From assembly GCF_964355755.1 (NCBI RefSeq), contig NC_092677.1, positions 11,616,601 through 11,680,600 on the forward strand: 64,000 bases of DNA, read 5' to 3'. Below, one piece after another: positions 46,493 through 58,000 of this stretch (positions are counted from its first letter, which is position 1; each line of letters opens with the position of its first letter). The notes beneath the pieces were generated by a model that saw nothing but the letters and a program-made list of their open reading frames with translations, ran no database searches and had not been told where the DNA came from. The translations under genes were made by a program, and so were the position numbers. Source of the stretch: Antedon mediterranea. Lineage: Eukaryota; Echinodermata; Crinoidea; Comatulida; Antedonidae.

Positions 46493-48645
46493 TTATTTAT
46501 GCAAGGGTCTCATTGTCATAGCAACTCCCTTCATCATGTTTCTAATATGACGATTTAATGAACTTGGATCTGAAGTGACGTCAACACATACTGAACCCAA
46601 GTCTAATGTCAAAACATAACCGTTGCTAAAATCACAATCTGATAGTGTTCCTTTTGACCTTTGACATATATCGTTTGTATAGTTTACACTTCCTTTTTGG
46701 TACGTAATTCGTTTTTTACCAATTGACGTATGGGAGACACAAGTTTCGTAGAGAAATGACGTCATACGTTTAAAAGCAGCTAAATCGTCTTCAAATGTCG
46801 GACCGTAATTGTCAATATTGATATGCAAATTTTTCAAAAAATGGCGGTACAACTTGGTGTCAACGTAATTCCATTTAGCGATCTTTTCTGTAAGTTTTGT
46901 ATCCAAATCAGCACGTGAGCCTCTTTGGTTACGTGGTAAATATAGAATATCATTAAACTGCCAACATAGCATTTTCTTCAGTATCAGCAAAGATTCATCG
47001 TAAAATTCGTTGATCAGAACAAAATCGAGTCGATCATCAACCTCGTTTATAGTACGATTTATCAAAAAATCATCCTTATCAATATTTGCTGGATTTATGC
47101 CCAGATCCCATATTTGATTATTGTATGAATATTTCCTTTTCGTTGAACTTAGGTTCTTCCAGTTTCCTATAGGATCTTCGAAAAAAAGTTGTAACTTTTG
47201 AGTTTTATTTAGTACCACACCGCTAGATTTTTCAAGATTTGATCCCACATGAAAGAAATCAAATGAAGATTCAAATTGCGTCACCGGGTCACGAAGTAAC
47301 GTAATGTATAACGTGTTAGGTTCCATAAACGCGTCAAAAACAGGTCTGTTGTAACGAGCATGTAACGTAAATACGTTGTATTTGTAAGCATCGTAATTGC
47401 CGCTTTCAATGCCCATAGGAGGTAAAAACTTCTTTTTGGACTCAAAATTAAAATTGACATTTCCAAAATGTATAGAGCCCCCTTCCCCTATCTTTCGAAC
47501 AACGTTTAGGTTGTTGTCAAATGCGTGCTTTTCGATTATTCTTGCCAAAGTAGTTCCGCCTGTCTTGTGAGTTTTCAGAAACGCAATGTTATTTCTTACT
47601 TCGCATTTTTCGTTATGTATTCTGCTACTGAAATGTGAAAATATGCATGTTTAGAAAATGTACATGGTTAGAAAATATACATGTTTGGAAAATATAAATG
47701 TTCAGAAAATATACATGGCTAGAAACATGTTTAGAAAAAATACATGTTTAGAATTAAACATTTAAAAAAAATGTACCGTGTACATGTTTAGAATACATGT
47801 TTATAAAACATACATTGTTTAGAAAACATACATGTTTAGAAAATGTACTGTACATAAAATATACCTGTTTAGAAAAAAATACATGTTTAGAAAATATACA
47901 TGTTTAGAAAATGTACCGTACATGTTTAGAAAATATTCGTTTCTGTCTGGAAGAACATTAACCTAATTTTCAATACCTGATGTTGATGAATATAATAAGA
48001 TTAGAAATAATATATATACATAGACTATACTGATAACGAAATAGTACATTTCAAATTCAATACCTTTTGAGTGCAATGTTCCGATATTGATATATTGAAG
48101 TCGATTGGAAGAACAGTAAAACTGAACCAGCACTTAATACCAAACATATCTGGAATAAACACAGAAAAAAAATGGAAACCGTTGCATTAAAAAGTCAATA
48201 TGGCCTATTTAACTACTTTATGTTTTCATTTGTGATCCAGTCTTTGTAATGAATAACAATATAAAAAATAGAAGTAGAGTTATAAGACAAACAAATAATA
48301 CAAACAAATAATAAATATATTTTTAAAGTTCAAGTAATCTTACCTTAAACAGGTGTGGGTTAAGTTCAAGTAATCTTACCTTAAACAGGTGTGGGTTAAG
48401 TTCAAGTAATCTTACCTTAAACAGGTGTGGGTTAAGTTCAAGTAATCTTACCTTAAACAGGTGTGGGTTAAGTTCAAGTAATCTTACCTTAAACAGGTGT
48501 GGGTTAAGTTCAAGTAATCTTACCTTAAACAGGTGTGGGTTAAGTTCAAGTAATCTTACCCTTTAAACAGGTGTGGGTTAAGTTCAAGTAATCTTACCTT
48601 AAACAGGTGTGGGTTACACTGTTTAGGAAACATCTTCGTATGCAT
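46493..48645 (-). CDS. Galactose-3-O-sulfotransferase-like enzyme (paralogue A)
   Basis: Three exons in consistent phase: 48598-48645, 48064-48149, 46493-47627, giving 422 residues, close to the usual length of vertebrate Gal3ST enzymes. Exon 1 supplies a short cytosolic end (MHTKMFPKQCNPHLFK) and exon 2 the type II signal anchor (CLVLSAGSVLLFF). Exon 3 carries the lumenal catalytic domain. The 5' PAPS-binding motif is LKTHKTGGTTLARI, the 3' phosphate-binding region is LYITLLRDPVTQFESSF, and the family blocks NNQIWDLG and FYDESLLILKKMLCW are present. By family, such enzymes move sulfate from PAPS to the 3-OH of galactose on glycolipids or glycans in the Golgi. The acceptor cannot be told from sequence. 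The exon 1 splice donor sits in a 36-bp tandem array. Confidence 0.88.
47640..47940. repeat. Imperfect minisatellite (ATACATGTTTAGAAAAT)
   Basis: About fifteen degenerate copies of a 15-18 base word containing CATGTTTAGAAAA, lying in the second intron of Gal3ST paralogue A. Confidence 0.85.
48328..48616. repeat. 36-bp tandem array (eight copies) containing splice donors
   Basis: The unit GTTCAAGTAATCTTACCTTAAACAGGTGTGGGTTAA starts at 48328, 48364, 48400, 48436, 48472, 48508, 48544 and 48582. The seventh unit has two extra bases (CTTACCCTTTAAAC). On the minus strand each unit reads ...CCTGTTTAAG|GTAAGATT, a strong donor consensus, and the copy furthest upstream in the gene is the donor of Gal3ST-A exon 1. 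Confidence 0.95.
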
Positions 48646-49389
48646 TTTTTGTTTCGAAGCAAGACAAACAATAAATTATCTTTGGTTTCTACATTTATTT
48701 GGAAATAAAAGTTCTCAATACTAATTACAATAATAAGTATTTACAATATTTCCTCTGATGAAACACAGACACTTAACCGATTTCTATTCATTAGGTGCTG
48801 CTAGACCCTTCTTCTAACTGAACTCATTATTATTGAATCGGAATCGGATATTCAAGTTACAGCTATTCGGTAAAAGTTCTTGTTTAAAGAGTAATTTGGT
48901 CAGAAATATATTTACACTCGCCTTTAGCATTATTGATCTTATGTGTGCATGTGGTGTGGGCTTATGTTTCATGCGCCATATGCTGGTGTATGATGTGTAC
49001 GCGGGCCTTTGATCGAATGGAGATATGATGTTTCAGATTACCAAAATTAATTTGGTTAAGTATGACATGGAATAATATACGACAATAAGGTTTATCGTAA
49101 TCAATCCGTTGTCCTATTTAAATTGTTTAAAAGCATCTCGGCACAAAGTTTGAGAGGAGTGAATATTTTTTACTTTTGCAAAACTTGTACGCATGCGCAT
49201 GCCATAAAACGAAATAAAAAATAATCTGTGAACTTCGGAAAACATTAAAATTGTGAATTACGATAGCTTGTGTAAACTTTTATTATTTTTTAACTTTTAT
49301 TGATGGTTAATTTCATATTTCAAGAGAGAAAATAATTGTTTTATTACTACGTTATATTATTTATATGATATTTTAGTTGAAAATTGTCA

Positions 49390-51401
49390 TTAAGGAAGAG
49401 AAATTTCTTTCATCATTTGTCTAAGGGAACGATTTAAACTTCTGTCATCAGATGTAACACTTTTACACATTGACTCTAGATTAAGTTTTAAAATATAACC
49501 TCCACCGAAATCACAAACATGTAACAGATCAACTTGTTTGCACAATTTACTTGTAAAATTTCCATCATCTCTGCGTTCGTATTTGATTTTCTTCTTTTTA
49601 TTCCATACATGTTCACCAGAAACACATAGTTTATACACAAATGATGTCATGCGACGGAACGCAACCAAGTCTGCTTGGAATGATGGGCCGTAGTTATTGA
49701 TATGATCTTGTAGGCGCTTAAGAAAATATTGGTACAATTGTGTATCTAGAGAATTCCACTCCATAATCTTTTTTCTGACGTTATTACTTAAAGGAACCCG
49801 TTCTGATCTTTGATTACGCGGTAGATACAAAATGTCGGTAAATTCCCAGCAAAGCATTTTCTTAAGTATTAAAAGAGATTCGTCAAAATATTCTGTAATC
49901 ATTACTAGATCAAATTCATTATCTAACCTCTTAATTGTTTCATTTACAACAACGTTAGGTTTTGGATCGACACCCAAATCCCAAATTTGATTATTAAAAG
50001 ATCTTTTTTGTTTTGATGAAGATAAGTTGTTCCAGAAACGTGTTGGGTTATTAAGAAAGGTTTCTAATTTCAATGTTTTGTTATCTTGTCCTTTTCCAAT
50101 TATTGATCCGATACCAAAATAATCAAACGTAGATTCGAACTGTGTGACCGGGTCACGTAGAATTGTGATATACACCGAGTTATTCGCCATAAACGATCTA
50201 TAAACCTTTTTGTCGAATCGCGCATGCAGAGAAAATACATTATTAATATAGTTTTTCCAGTCTCCAAAACCAACACCCATCGGTTGTAGGAAGTCCTTCT
50301 TTGAATCGAAGTTAAACTTTCTATTTGTGAAATGCAAATATGAACTTTCTCCTTTCTTTCTGACAATGTTGAGGTGGTTGACAAGAGCGAACTGCTCCAC
50401 TATTCTTGCCACTGTTGTGCCGCCGGTTTTATGTGTTTTTACAAACGCAACATTCTTCTCTGACTCGCATCTTTTTGTTATCCTTTAAGAGAAAAACATA
50501 GAATAGTTTTATCCTGTTGAATCGGTAAACATGAGATTATTTTAGAAATTCCAGGTTTGAAGCTCTCTCCACTATCAAACTATAGTTTTGTGTGTGAAGT
50601 GTGATGTGCCCAAATATGGTGGTGATATGACGTCATCTTATCCATACATGGGCACATAAAATTTGATAGTGTAGACAGAGTTTAAGACATTGGTGTTCAT
50701 GGGTACACAATTTAATCTAAACTCTACGTCGTCTAAAACTGACACAACGGTTAATTTTAATACAGTGAATGTTGTGTGGAACATTTAAATTAATTGATTT
50801 ATTAAAAATAAGATATTTATTTGTTTAAAGAGGAGATAGGCACCACTGGGAGATATAGCCTATGCCTGTGTATCGTATCATGATGATTACTACTACTGTA
50901 TCTCATCGTTTACACCCCTACGATATTATCTAGGTCATGGGACAGCTAGAACTAGAAAAGCATATTTAGGCCTACCTTTTAAATGCCACCACGTTATGTA
51001 TACTTCCTATTAACGATGGGTGCGTTATTAATATTAGCACAAATACCACGACACCGATTACCAAAATTACCTGCAGATACTTGAAGATATGAATAAGTCG
51101 GTATAGTTATTAGTTATCAAATTAATTTACCCATATCTGGATCCTAATTTTAACAATCAGAGAACGAATATTTTGTTTTCTAGGCCTAAACGTTGTAGGC
51201 CTACGCTCCAGATTTTTTAGAAATGTAACTTGTTGCCAACTCTGTAATAAGCAACTTATTTAACAAATTCAAACTTATGATGATCTTAGAATAATGACAG
51301 GTCACTTTAAATGTACGGCCTATTTTATAGATTATGCTCAATCACTTTGAATAATTTACCTTCAGAAATTGTAACGTATTCTTTAGTGACACCATTTTCA
51401 T
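49390..51401 (-). CDS. Galactose-3-O-sulfotransferase-like enzyme (paralogue B)
   Basis: Three exons: 51360-51401, 50976-51070, 49390-50482, giving 409 residues. Exon phases (0 then 2) equal those of paralogue A, so the pair arose by tandem duplication. Exon 1 reads MKMVSLKNTLQFLK and exon 2 supplies the anchor (VILVIGVVVFVLILI). Exon 3 has VKTHKTGGTTVARI (PAPS 5' loop), VYITILRDPVTQFESTF (3' loop), NNQIWDLG and YFDESLLILKKMLCW. Likely a Golgi type II sulfotransferase using PAPS; the acceptor is unknown. It lies about 670 bases head-to-head from NAE1. The initiator ATG is chosen because it is the first in frame and splices in phase. Confidence 0.88.
50560..50683. mobile_element. MITE family A, copy 8
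   Basis: AAGCTCTCTCCACTATCAAAC at the left and AATTTGATAGTGTAGACAGAGTTT at the right. In the intron between exons 2 and 3 of Gal3ST paralogue B. Confidence 0.8.
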
Positions 51402-52069
51402 TTAATGGAACAGATTCAAACAAACTTTATCTGGATTCGATAGGCTATTGTCCTCCTCCTTCCAATAGTTACATTTTATTAGTAAACACGTTTTAACAGA
51501 TGGTGTTATTTGAACTACAACAAATAGAGCAATATGTTTGTCATGCTTGTACTTATTCGGTTTGTGAATGTATGAAAACAAAGGTCTGCTGGCCAGCAAG
51601 CCCAACATTGATTAGATAACCCTCTAAATACCATGAACTATTTGCTTCTCAAATACAACCTAATTGTACTTGATGATATAAACAGATAATCATTATATAG
51701 GTTTATGAATCTAAATAACACTTGTGTCAACAATGATATCTTCATGACCCAGAGGCACATTGATTTGTATTTTTGTTTGAACAAGCAGTAGATAGTTTAT
51801 TGTGTCCAGCCTTCATGCATGATGTCCAAGATAACAATACAATTGGAAACCAATTATTTTACACATTCTCTCAGAAACAGTGGTTCCGCTTTTAATTGAA
51901 TTTCCACCTGGGCCTGGTCTATACAGGGAGATGTAAAATAAATTTTTACATCTCTCTGGTTTATACTTCTACCACAATATTACTTTTCCATCTAAAGTTT
52001 AAATTCATCCCCGCGGCCGTCGTACATTGGTGGCGCCTCTTATAGAAAAAGCTAAAAAAAAAAAAAAAG
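51402..52069. promoter_or_regulatory. Head-to-head intergenic region (Gal3ST-B and NAE1)
   Basis: The two start codons are 668 bases apart and point away from each other, so both promoters must lie here or in 5' exons not seen. The sequence next to NAE1 has a short CpG-rich patch (CCCCGCGGCCGTCG at about 52010-52023) in otherwise AT-rich DNA. No TATA box or named site was identified with confidence. Confidence 0.4.
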
Positions 52070-55000
52070 ATGGCTGCGCCCGTCATTCGGAAGAATGTTG
52101 ATAAAAAAGCAAAATATGACCGCCAATTAAGGTACTTTTCTTGATTGCTTTGAAACAGTTGACAGTGAAGTTGTTCTAACTTTAAACATAAGACAGATAG
52201 ATACTCTATAGTATAATTATTAGCCTAGATTCTCTAGGCTTAGTCGAGTCAGACGACGAGCATAGGAAGACGGATGGTGACCGATCGGGCCAACAAGAAG
52301 AGTGTGTGAATTGGACGTTCGGGCCTAAAATCCACAAAAAAAAAAAAAGATGTTGACCTATGCTAAACCAGGGAGTTGTTATATATATATCTTGTTTGTA
52401 GTAGGCTCCTATCTAGGCCTACTACTAGGTCATTATCTCAACTGCATCGTAATATTTTATTTGATTTAGGTTATGGGGAGATCATGGCCAAACATTATTG
52501 GAAAATGCTAAAATCTGTTTGATCAATGCTTCAGCTACTGGTACAGAGATTCTGAAGAATCTTATTCTTCCAGGAATTGGTTCATTCACAATTATTGATG
52601 GAAACAAAGTAAAAGGAGAAGATGTTGGTAACAAGTAAGGTTTACGGTTATTGTTACACCTCCTCCTACTTTACTATATGTCTGTATCTGTATTTATTGT
52701 CTTTTTTATGTTATTCCACCATGCCAGTCCGTGTTTCGATTTCTGTCTACTAGCTTATGTATTATACATATGAAACGCAAAATGTGCCAAAATATTTATC
52801 TTTCTATCTATCTATCTACAAATATCAGCCTAGAAGCCAGACTTGCCTCCTACAAATTAAACATCATGTTTATTAGATAAATTGTTACATAAATTGCGCT
52901 CTTGTGAACAAAATTGAAAATGAATTTGCAAAAACAACACATGAAAATTAATAAGATATTGATCCGTTTCTTTCAGTTTTTTCCTATCTCAAGATAGCAT
53001 TGGAAAATCACGTGCTCAGGTTGCTACAGAGTTACTACTGGAGCTTAATAATGATGTCACTGGTAATGCTGTAGAAGAGGTATAAAAGGCCATCTAATTC
53101 CCTCTTTATGATAATTTTTAAATAATTATATAATATATTATAATAATTATTACTTTAATTTATCATTTGTAGGATTTATTTTATTTACAGTACATGCCTA
53201 CAGTAAAGGTCTGCCTACACTATCAAACTAGTTTGACGAAAACAAGTGTGGTGTGCCCAAATATGGTAGAGATATGACATGACACCATCATGTCCATATA
53301 TGGGCACATCACTTTTTTTTTGTCACATAAACTTTGATAGTGCAGACAGAGCTTAATACTCTGGTGAACACCTTTTTTTATGATGTGGTTTGTGAATTAG
53401 ATTATTGGATGTTCATTAATTTAAATTTTCATCAAGTTATATATTTCCAACAATTAAAACAAAATCTGTAAGTCGTATAAACATTCATTTTCAAATCTAA
53501 AAAAATTATTTGATTCTTTTTTTCAATTTTAGTCACCAGAACAGATTCTAGAAAATAATCCTGAATATCTGAAAAGCTTCACAATTGTGATTGTCACCAG
53601 TCTTGTTGAAAGGTAAATTATTTAGATAGGCATTGTGATTGGTTGAACTTTGACACCCAGATGCTCATATATACAAACTTTATTATTGTGTTAATGAATG
53701 GAATCTCACTGTTAACCACCACACAGAGTAGATTTACAAACACATACTAAATTATATACATTATCTTATCATCTTCATTACATTACAGTTATGAAAATAA
53801 TTAACATACTGTAGTATGTATGCCTAGCACTGAGTTTATATACATTATAATCGAAGAAGATTACTAAAAATATGACGATGAAATCAGTAAAATTATATTA
53901 TAGATATATAGTATACTATTGGGTTACCTGTTCAATGGACATCTATATAAATGAGTGAATTCATTATCAACTTTCTGGGAATTGATAGTGACGTACAGAA
54001 TATGCCAGAGAATTACCAAAATCGGCACAAGTAAATTGGTCTAAAAAACACATTTTTTGCAATTAATGGCTGTTGTAACATATAAAGGCCCAAATTTATT
54101 CATGGATTTCTTGTTTTTTTTTAGAACATTACTAGACCTGTCATCTATTCTATATGCTGCAGATATACCATTACTTGTGTGTAGAAGTTATGGTATGATA
54201 GGCTACATGAGGCTGGTAGTGAATGAACACACAGGTACTGTAGTAGAACATCTTTTTAAGATACCAATTTGGTCTATTAAAATAGACCAAATTGGTATCC
54301 ACAAATTTTAAGCACTCTCTGTCTACACTATCAAATTTTATGTGACCAAAAATGTGATGTGTCTATATATGGACATGATGAGGTCATATTACTACCATAT
54401 TTGGGCATATCTCACTTTTTTGTCAAACTAGTTTGATAGTGTAGACAGAGCTTTAGTCACAGACTTTATTGAATATTAACCAATTGTGTTGTCTCTTTCA
54501 TGTAGTTATTGAATCTCAACCTGACAACGCACATGAGGACCTCCGATTGGATAAACCTCTTGCCGGGCTTGTTGAATATGCAAATTCATTAGATTTGGAA
54601 GCAATGACTAAACAGGTATTTACATGTTGTTAAAGTAGTTCCGTTGCAGTTTCATTGTTATTTAAAAAAATCTAATTTTAATCAAATTAATTAAAAATAT
54701 ATTTTTCCATATAGGAACATATGCACACACCATATTTGGTATTATTGTATAAATTCTTAGAGAAATGGAAAGAAACGGTAAGTTGCTGTGGTTTATATTT
54801 TCTTAATTTAAAAAATTTGTTTCAAGATTTTTGTTTAGATTCAAGTTCTGTTTTCAAATATTCAGAATGCATCTTATTATTAAATTATTAAAATTTAATT
54901 GATTGAATGCTTCTGCAATGAGTCTATTGTAGTAGCATGCCACAAAGGGAATAACAAAGGGGCTGCAGTGGGTGCATAACAATAACAATACATTTGCCTT

Positions 55001-58000
55001 TATTTTAGTTACTATTTTGTGTTTTGTGTGTTTTACATGATTTTCTGTAGCACAATGGACAGGTTCCGAAAAATTACAAAGAAAAGACGAGCTTTAAAGA
55101 TCTCTTAAGAAGTGGAATACGAAAGAATGAGCATGGCGTTCCCGAGGATGAAGAGAACTTTGATGAGGCTATTATGGCCGTTAATACTGCCCTCAATCCT
55201 AGTAAAATACCCTCTGAGGTTCAAGGAATAATTGATGATCCAGCATGTACAAATTTATCATCTGAGGTACACATTTAGATTTAAATTAGACTACTGTTTT
55301 AGTTTATTTTTTGTTTTTAGATGCATATCATTAAAATGCAGTCTATAATAATATTTTATTTATTTATATTTTATTGTTCTTCATACATTTTGTATACATA
55401 TTGTTCTTTATATTATTTTCAGGTATTATTCTTATATGTATTGTCGAGGTGTTAATGAGACAAGCCATTGCTTCTAGTGCGGGCCCCAGTTATTGAATTG
55501 AATTGAAATATATATTTATACTGGGTAACCTCTTTAGTCAAAGACTGGTCTCCCAGAGGGCCCGGGGTAACCCCCTACTCGTCTCGAAAGATGTACTAGG
55601 TTCTTTAAAGTGCACACGAGCTAGATGTGTACACTGGACCTACGGTTTATAGTCCTTATCCGAGAAGACTCGTTGTACCACCAGAACCATTGAGTGAGTG
55701 AGCCTCGAACCCCTGCCGATGTTATGGCTACTTAATTACGGTTCCACTGTCTTAACCGCTCGGCCACTCGGCCACTTATTGTTATAATTGAATAAATGTG
55801 TATATATGAATGAATGAAATACGTACAGTTAACGACCCAGATAACCTGCATATCAAATATTCCTGAGTTACGTTTCGTTTACGCATTTTTCTACGTCACA
55901 AAAAGTAAATGAAAATTCTAATATGCGTGCGCATTAGTGAAAATTTTTGATTCGCATGAATAAATTCGTCCAGTGGAAAACGGGTTTTAAGCTTCCCATT
56001 CATATTTGTTTTCTATTTAATTGTTGACCTTTCTGTCATATTTATTCATATATTTCTGTAGAGTTCATCGTTTTGGATTATGGCGCAGGCTTTAAAACAA
56101 TTCATTGCAAATGAAGGAAATGGGATGTTACCACTCAGGGGGGCAATACCAGACATGACGGCAGATTCAAAAAGATACATACAACTTCAAAATATGTGAG
56201 ATTTATACTTTATTTTCATCTAATTTAAAATCCAAATGAATGGTGTTGTAGGGACCCCATAGATTGTGCAATAAAGCCCCTTTCACATTGGCGTACCATA
56301 CTTGGTCTAACTGCTACTTATAGACTTGCCTTAAGTCTGTGTTTATTGCCTTTTTTTTCTGTTAGCCCACACATTTCGATTTTTGTCTGGAAAATATGTA
56401 TTTGTGAGTACTATACGTATGGATCGGCATATGTGCCAAAATATTTGTCTTTTTGCTAATATTAATACGATCTATAACCTATACTAAACTGCTAGAAAAA
56501 ATTGAATTCGCAATTGATTGTTTATTGTTAGCTATTCATTGTATACACTTTTAATATTTTTTAGATATAAGGAGCAAGCAAGGACAGATTGCATAGCAGT
56601 TACTTCAAGAGTGCAACAAATTTTAACATCTCTTGGAAAAGTAAAAATATTTTTGCTTTGATTACGGAATTTAAAAGAAAACTGTTCTATTGAGCCAAGC
56701 TGCTAATTGTGTTTGGTAGACTGACTTAGAGACCAAAGAATAATGATTGCGTTGTATTGACGGATCGACTTACAAACTGACCAATGAAATGAGTTTCAGA
56801 TTGATTATGATCAACCAATGATTATGTTTGGTAGATTCACTACTTGACTTAAGCTCTGTTTACACTATCAAACAAGTTTGACAAAATAATGTGTGATGTG
56901 CCCAAATATAGTAGTGATATGCTCAAATAATAATGGTAGTGATATGACATCATGTCAACATATGGGCACATCACATATTGTTGTCACATAAATTGATAGT
57001 GTGGACAGAGCTTTAGACCAACCCATTGTGCATTGTGTTGGATAAACTGACCAACTGACAAAGTTTTTTAACATTATTATTCCAAAATTATTATATTTAA
57101 TATATTATTTTAATTTATTAAACAATTCATTTACATTTGCTTGTACAGGCTTCCGACACCATACAAGATAATGAAATTAAACTTTTCTGTAAAAATTCTG
57201 CCTTCCTACGTGTTATCCGATGCCGATCGTTGACACAGGAATATTCTCCGGATTCTGCAGCTACACAAGAAATATGTAAATAAGCTATTTTTTTAGTATC
57301 AATTAACTTGTATACAGTAGAACCTCATTAAGGGGACACCTCTGGGACCCTACAAAGTGTCTAACCCTACAAAGTGTCTAACCCTACAAAGTGTCTAACC
57401 CTACAAAGTGTCTAACCCTACAAAGTGTCTAACCCTACAAAGTGTCTAACCCTACAAAGTGTCTAACCCTACAAAGTGTCTAACCTTACAAAGTGTCTAA
57501 CCCTACAAAGTGTCTAACCCTACAAAGTGTCTAACCCTACAAAGTGTCTAACCCTACAAAATGCCTAACCCTACAAAATGCCTAACCCTACAAAATGCCT
57601 AACCCTACAAAGTGTCTAACCCTACAAAGTGTCTAACCCTACAAAGTGTCTAACCCTACAAAGTGTCTAACCCTACAAAGTGTCTAACCCTACAAAGTGT
57701 CTAACCCTACAAAATGCCTAACCCTACAAAATGCCTAACCCTACAAAATGCCTAACCCTACAAAGTGTCTAACCCTACAAAGTGTCTAACCCTACAAAGT
57801 GTCTAACCCTACAAAGTGTCTAACCCTACAAAGTGTCTAACCCTACAAAGTGTCTAACCCTACAAAGTGCCTAACCTACAAAGTGTCTAACCCTACAAAG
57901 TGTCTAACCCTACAAAGTGCCTAACCTACAAAGTGTCTAACCCTACAAAGTGTCTAACCCTACAAAGTGTCTAACCCTACAAAGTGTCTAACCCTACAAA

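Noticed and set aside
48328-48616. CRISPR or satellite with unique spacers
   Set aside because: Units abut directly with no spacers; a simple 36-bp tandem array.
54057-54311. Plus-strand open frame of 84 residues
   Set aside because: It contains NAE1 exon 5 but extends into introns on both sides; only 54125-54234 is coding.
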